DNA of 14,147 nucleotides from CAZGLR01 sp964526635 (GTDB lineage: Bacteria; Zixibacteria; MSB-5A5; GN15; JAAZOE01), in contig CAZGLR010000088.1 in NCBI GenBank assembly GCA_964526635.1, forward strand, positions 1 through 14,147, written 5' to 3'. Below are positions 13,382 through 14,147 of the stretch, in pieces. The position numbers and the translations under genes were made by a program. Below the pieces are notes generated by a model. That model was not told the DNA's origin, ran no database searches, and worked only from the letters and a program-made list of their open reading frames with translations. Within the stretch, counting starts at the first letter, position 1; every line of letters begins with the position of its first letter.

Positions 13382-14147
13382 TTGAGAACGGGTATATTTG
13401 GCGCCGGCAGGCGTTTTTTATCATCCGGTATGTTCGCTGTTCTTTTTATTTTTATCGGCATCATCATCGCCTCGATGCTCGACCTTCCGGCAACGCCGAT
13501 TGCCAAGGTCCACCCGGACACTCCGGTCAACCAGCCTCAGGCTACCCGTCCGGTTGATTTCTCGACTCCGTTCATAAATGTCGTCTCCCAGTCCCGTGAT
13601 GCCGTAGTTAATATCACGGCCGAGGCCGACCGGGGCCGCGGTGTTGATGATTATTTCCGCTTCTTCGGCATGCAGCATCCCCGCAACCAGAGATCCTATG
13701 GCACCGGGTTTATCTTCCGGAAGGACGGCTACATTCTGACCAACAATCATGTCATCGAGGGTGCCGATAAAATCTATGTGGCGCTCTCTGGCGACGAAAG
13801 CTACGACGCCACCCTGGTGGGAACCGACCCGGCCACCGACCTGGCGGTTTTGAAAATCGACCCCGATGGCCATGATCTCCCGGTGATACCGTTTGGAGAA
13901 TCCGGCGATTTGTATGTCGGTGAATGGGTCGTGGCGATTGGCAACCCCTTCCCGCGCCAGGGACTGGACCGGACTGTGACCGCCGGCGTGGTCTCGGCCG
14001 TGGGCCGCAAAAATCTGCGGTTTGCCGATGGCAACGTCATTTATCAGAATTACATACAGACCGACGCCTCGATTAATCCCGGTAATTCCGGGGGACCGCT
14101 CCTGAATCTGAAGGGCGAGGCTGTCGGCGTCAACGCCGCCATCTCCT
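13382..14147 (+). CDS. HtrA/DegP-type periplasmic serine protease, C-terminus cut by window edge
   Basis: A trypsin-fold protease of the HtrA family, which degrades or refolds damaged envelope proteins. The visible 255 residues hold a short basic N-terminus, one membrane anchor or uncleaved signal (about 17-33), a proline-rich linker (about 35-60), and the protease domain. The triad is complete: His123 (TNNHVIEG), Asp153 (ATDLAVLKI) and Ser236 (NPGNSGGPL). The LA-loop segment (DDYFRFFG, 89-96) is short, as in DegS/DegQ-like members. One or two PDZ domains would be expected past the window edge, so the exact subtype cannot be set. It begins with TTG after GGAGGAG and has its own strong promoter with a spacer dyad. 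It is separated by 207 bases from the upstream cluster. Confidence 0.93.
   Translation, partial: MRTGIFGAGRRFLSSGMFAVLFIFIGIIIASMLDLPATPIAKVHPDTPVNQPQATRPVDFSTPFINVVSQSRDAVVNITAEADRGRGVDDYFRFFGMQHPRNQRSYGTGFIFRKDGYILTNNHVIEGADKIYVALSGDESYDATLVGTDPATDLAVLKIDPDGHDLPVIPFGESGDLYVGEWVVAIGNPFPRQGLDRTVTAGVVSAVGRKNLRFADGNVIYQNYIQTDASINPGNSGGPLLNLKGEAVGVNAAIS

Noticed and set aside
1..14147. Mobile element, CRISPR array, tRNA or toxin-antitoxin system
   Set aside because: I saw no transposase, array-like repeats, tRNA-like cloverleaf or paired small genes; gaps between genes are all under 250 bases.

Overview
The window looks like a chromosomal core region of a Gram-negative, LPS-making bacterium, probably from the FCB superphylum or a related candidate phylum. 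Three things point there: a complete early lipid A gene set, an LpxC-FabZ fusion protein (known from Bacteroidetes, Chlorobi and relatives), and mixed AT/GC coding with many GAT-ATC codon pairs. A 10-N placeholder marks the sequence as a scaffolded draft, possibly metagenomic. I see no tRNA, rRNA, CRISPR array, insertion sequence or phage gene.

Left half, minus strand (1-5475): a lipid A operon read right to left as lpxC-fabZ, lpxA, a Gfo/Idh/MocA oxidoreductase resembling GnnA, lpxB, and waaA (cut by the window edge). Most junctions overlap by 4-11 bases, so translation is probably coupled. The exception is lpxA to the oxidoreductase, where an intrinsic-terminator-like hairpin lies. The operon makes and acylates the UDP-sugar, forms the disaccharide and adds Kdo. 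A good sigma70-type promoter lies just upstream of lpxC-fabZ. Next comes a single PTS EIIA (PtsN-like) gene, also on the minus strand, with its own near-consensus promoter (6188-6216).

Right half, plus strand (6387-13174): a tightly packed cluster of aspS, phoH, a PgpH-type c-di-AMP phosphodiesterase, ybeY, and a CorC/HlyC-type CBS membrane protein. The ATGA (aspS/phoH) and TGATG (pgpH/ybeY) overlaps suggest one transcript. It combines tRNA charging, rRNA maturation and quality control, and second-messenger turnover. A separate htrA/degP-type serine protease gene starts at 13382 behind a strong promoter and runs off the right edge.

The best second-look items are these. The N run inside aspS seems to be a false gap: the flanks share GTCG, and merging them restores a 610-residue reading frame. 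A terminator-like hairpin sits inside the lipid A operon, where it overlaps a possible TTG-started extension of the oxidoreductase. The GnnA-like gene hints at a 3-amino lipid A variant. Short dyads sit in or beside three promoters. I found no clearly new multi-gene system; most of the window is well-known housekeeping machinery in a somewhat unusual arrangement.
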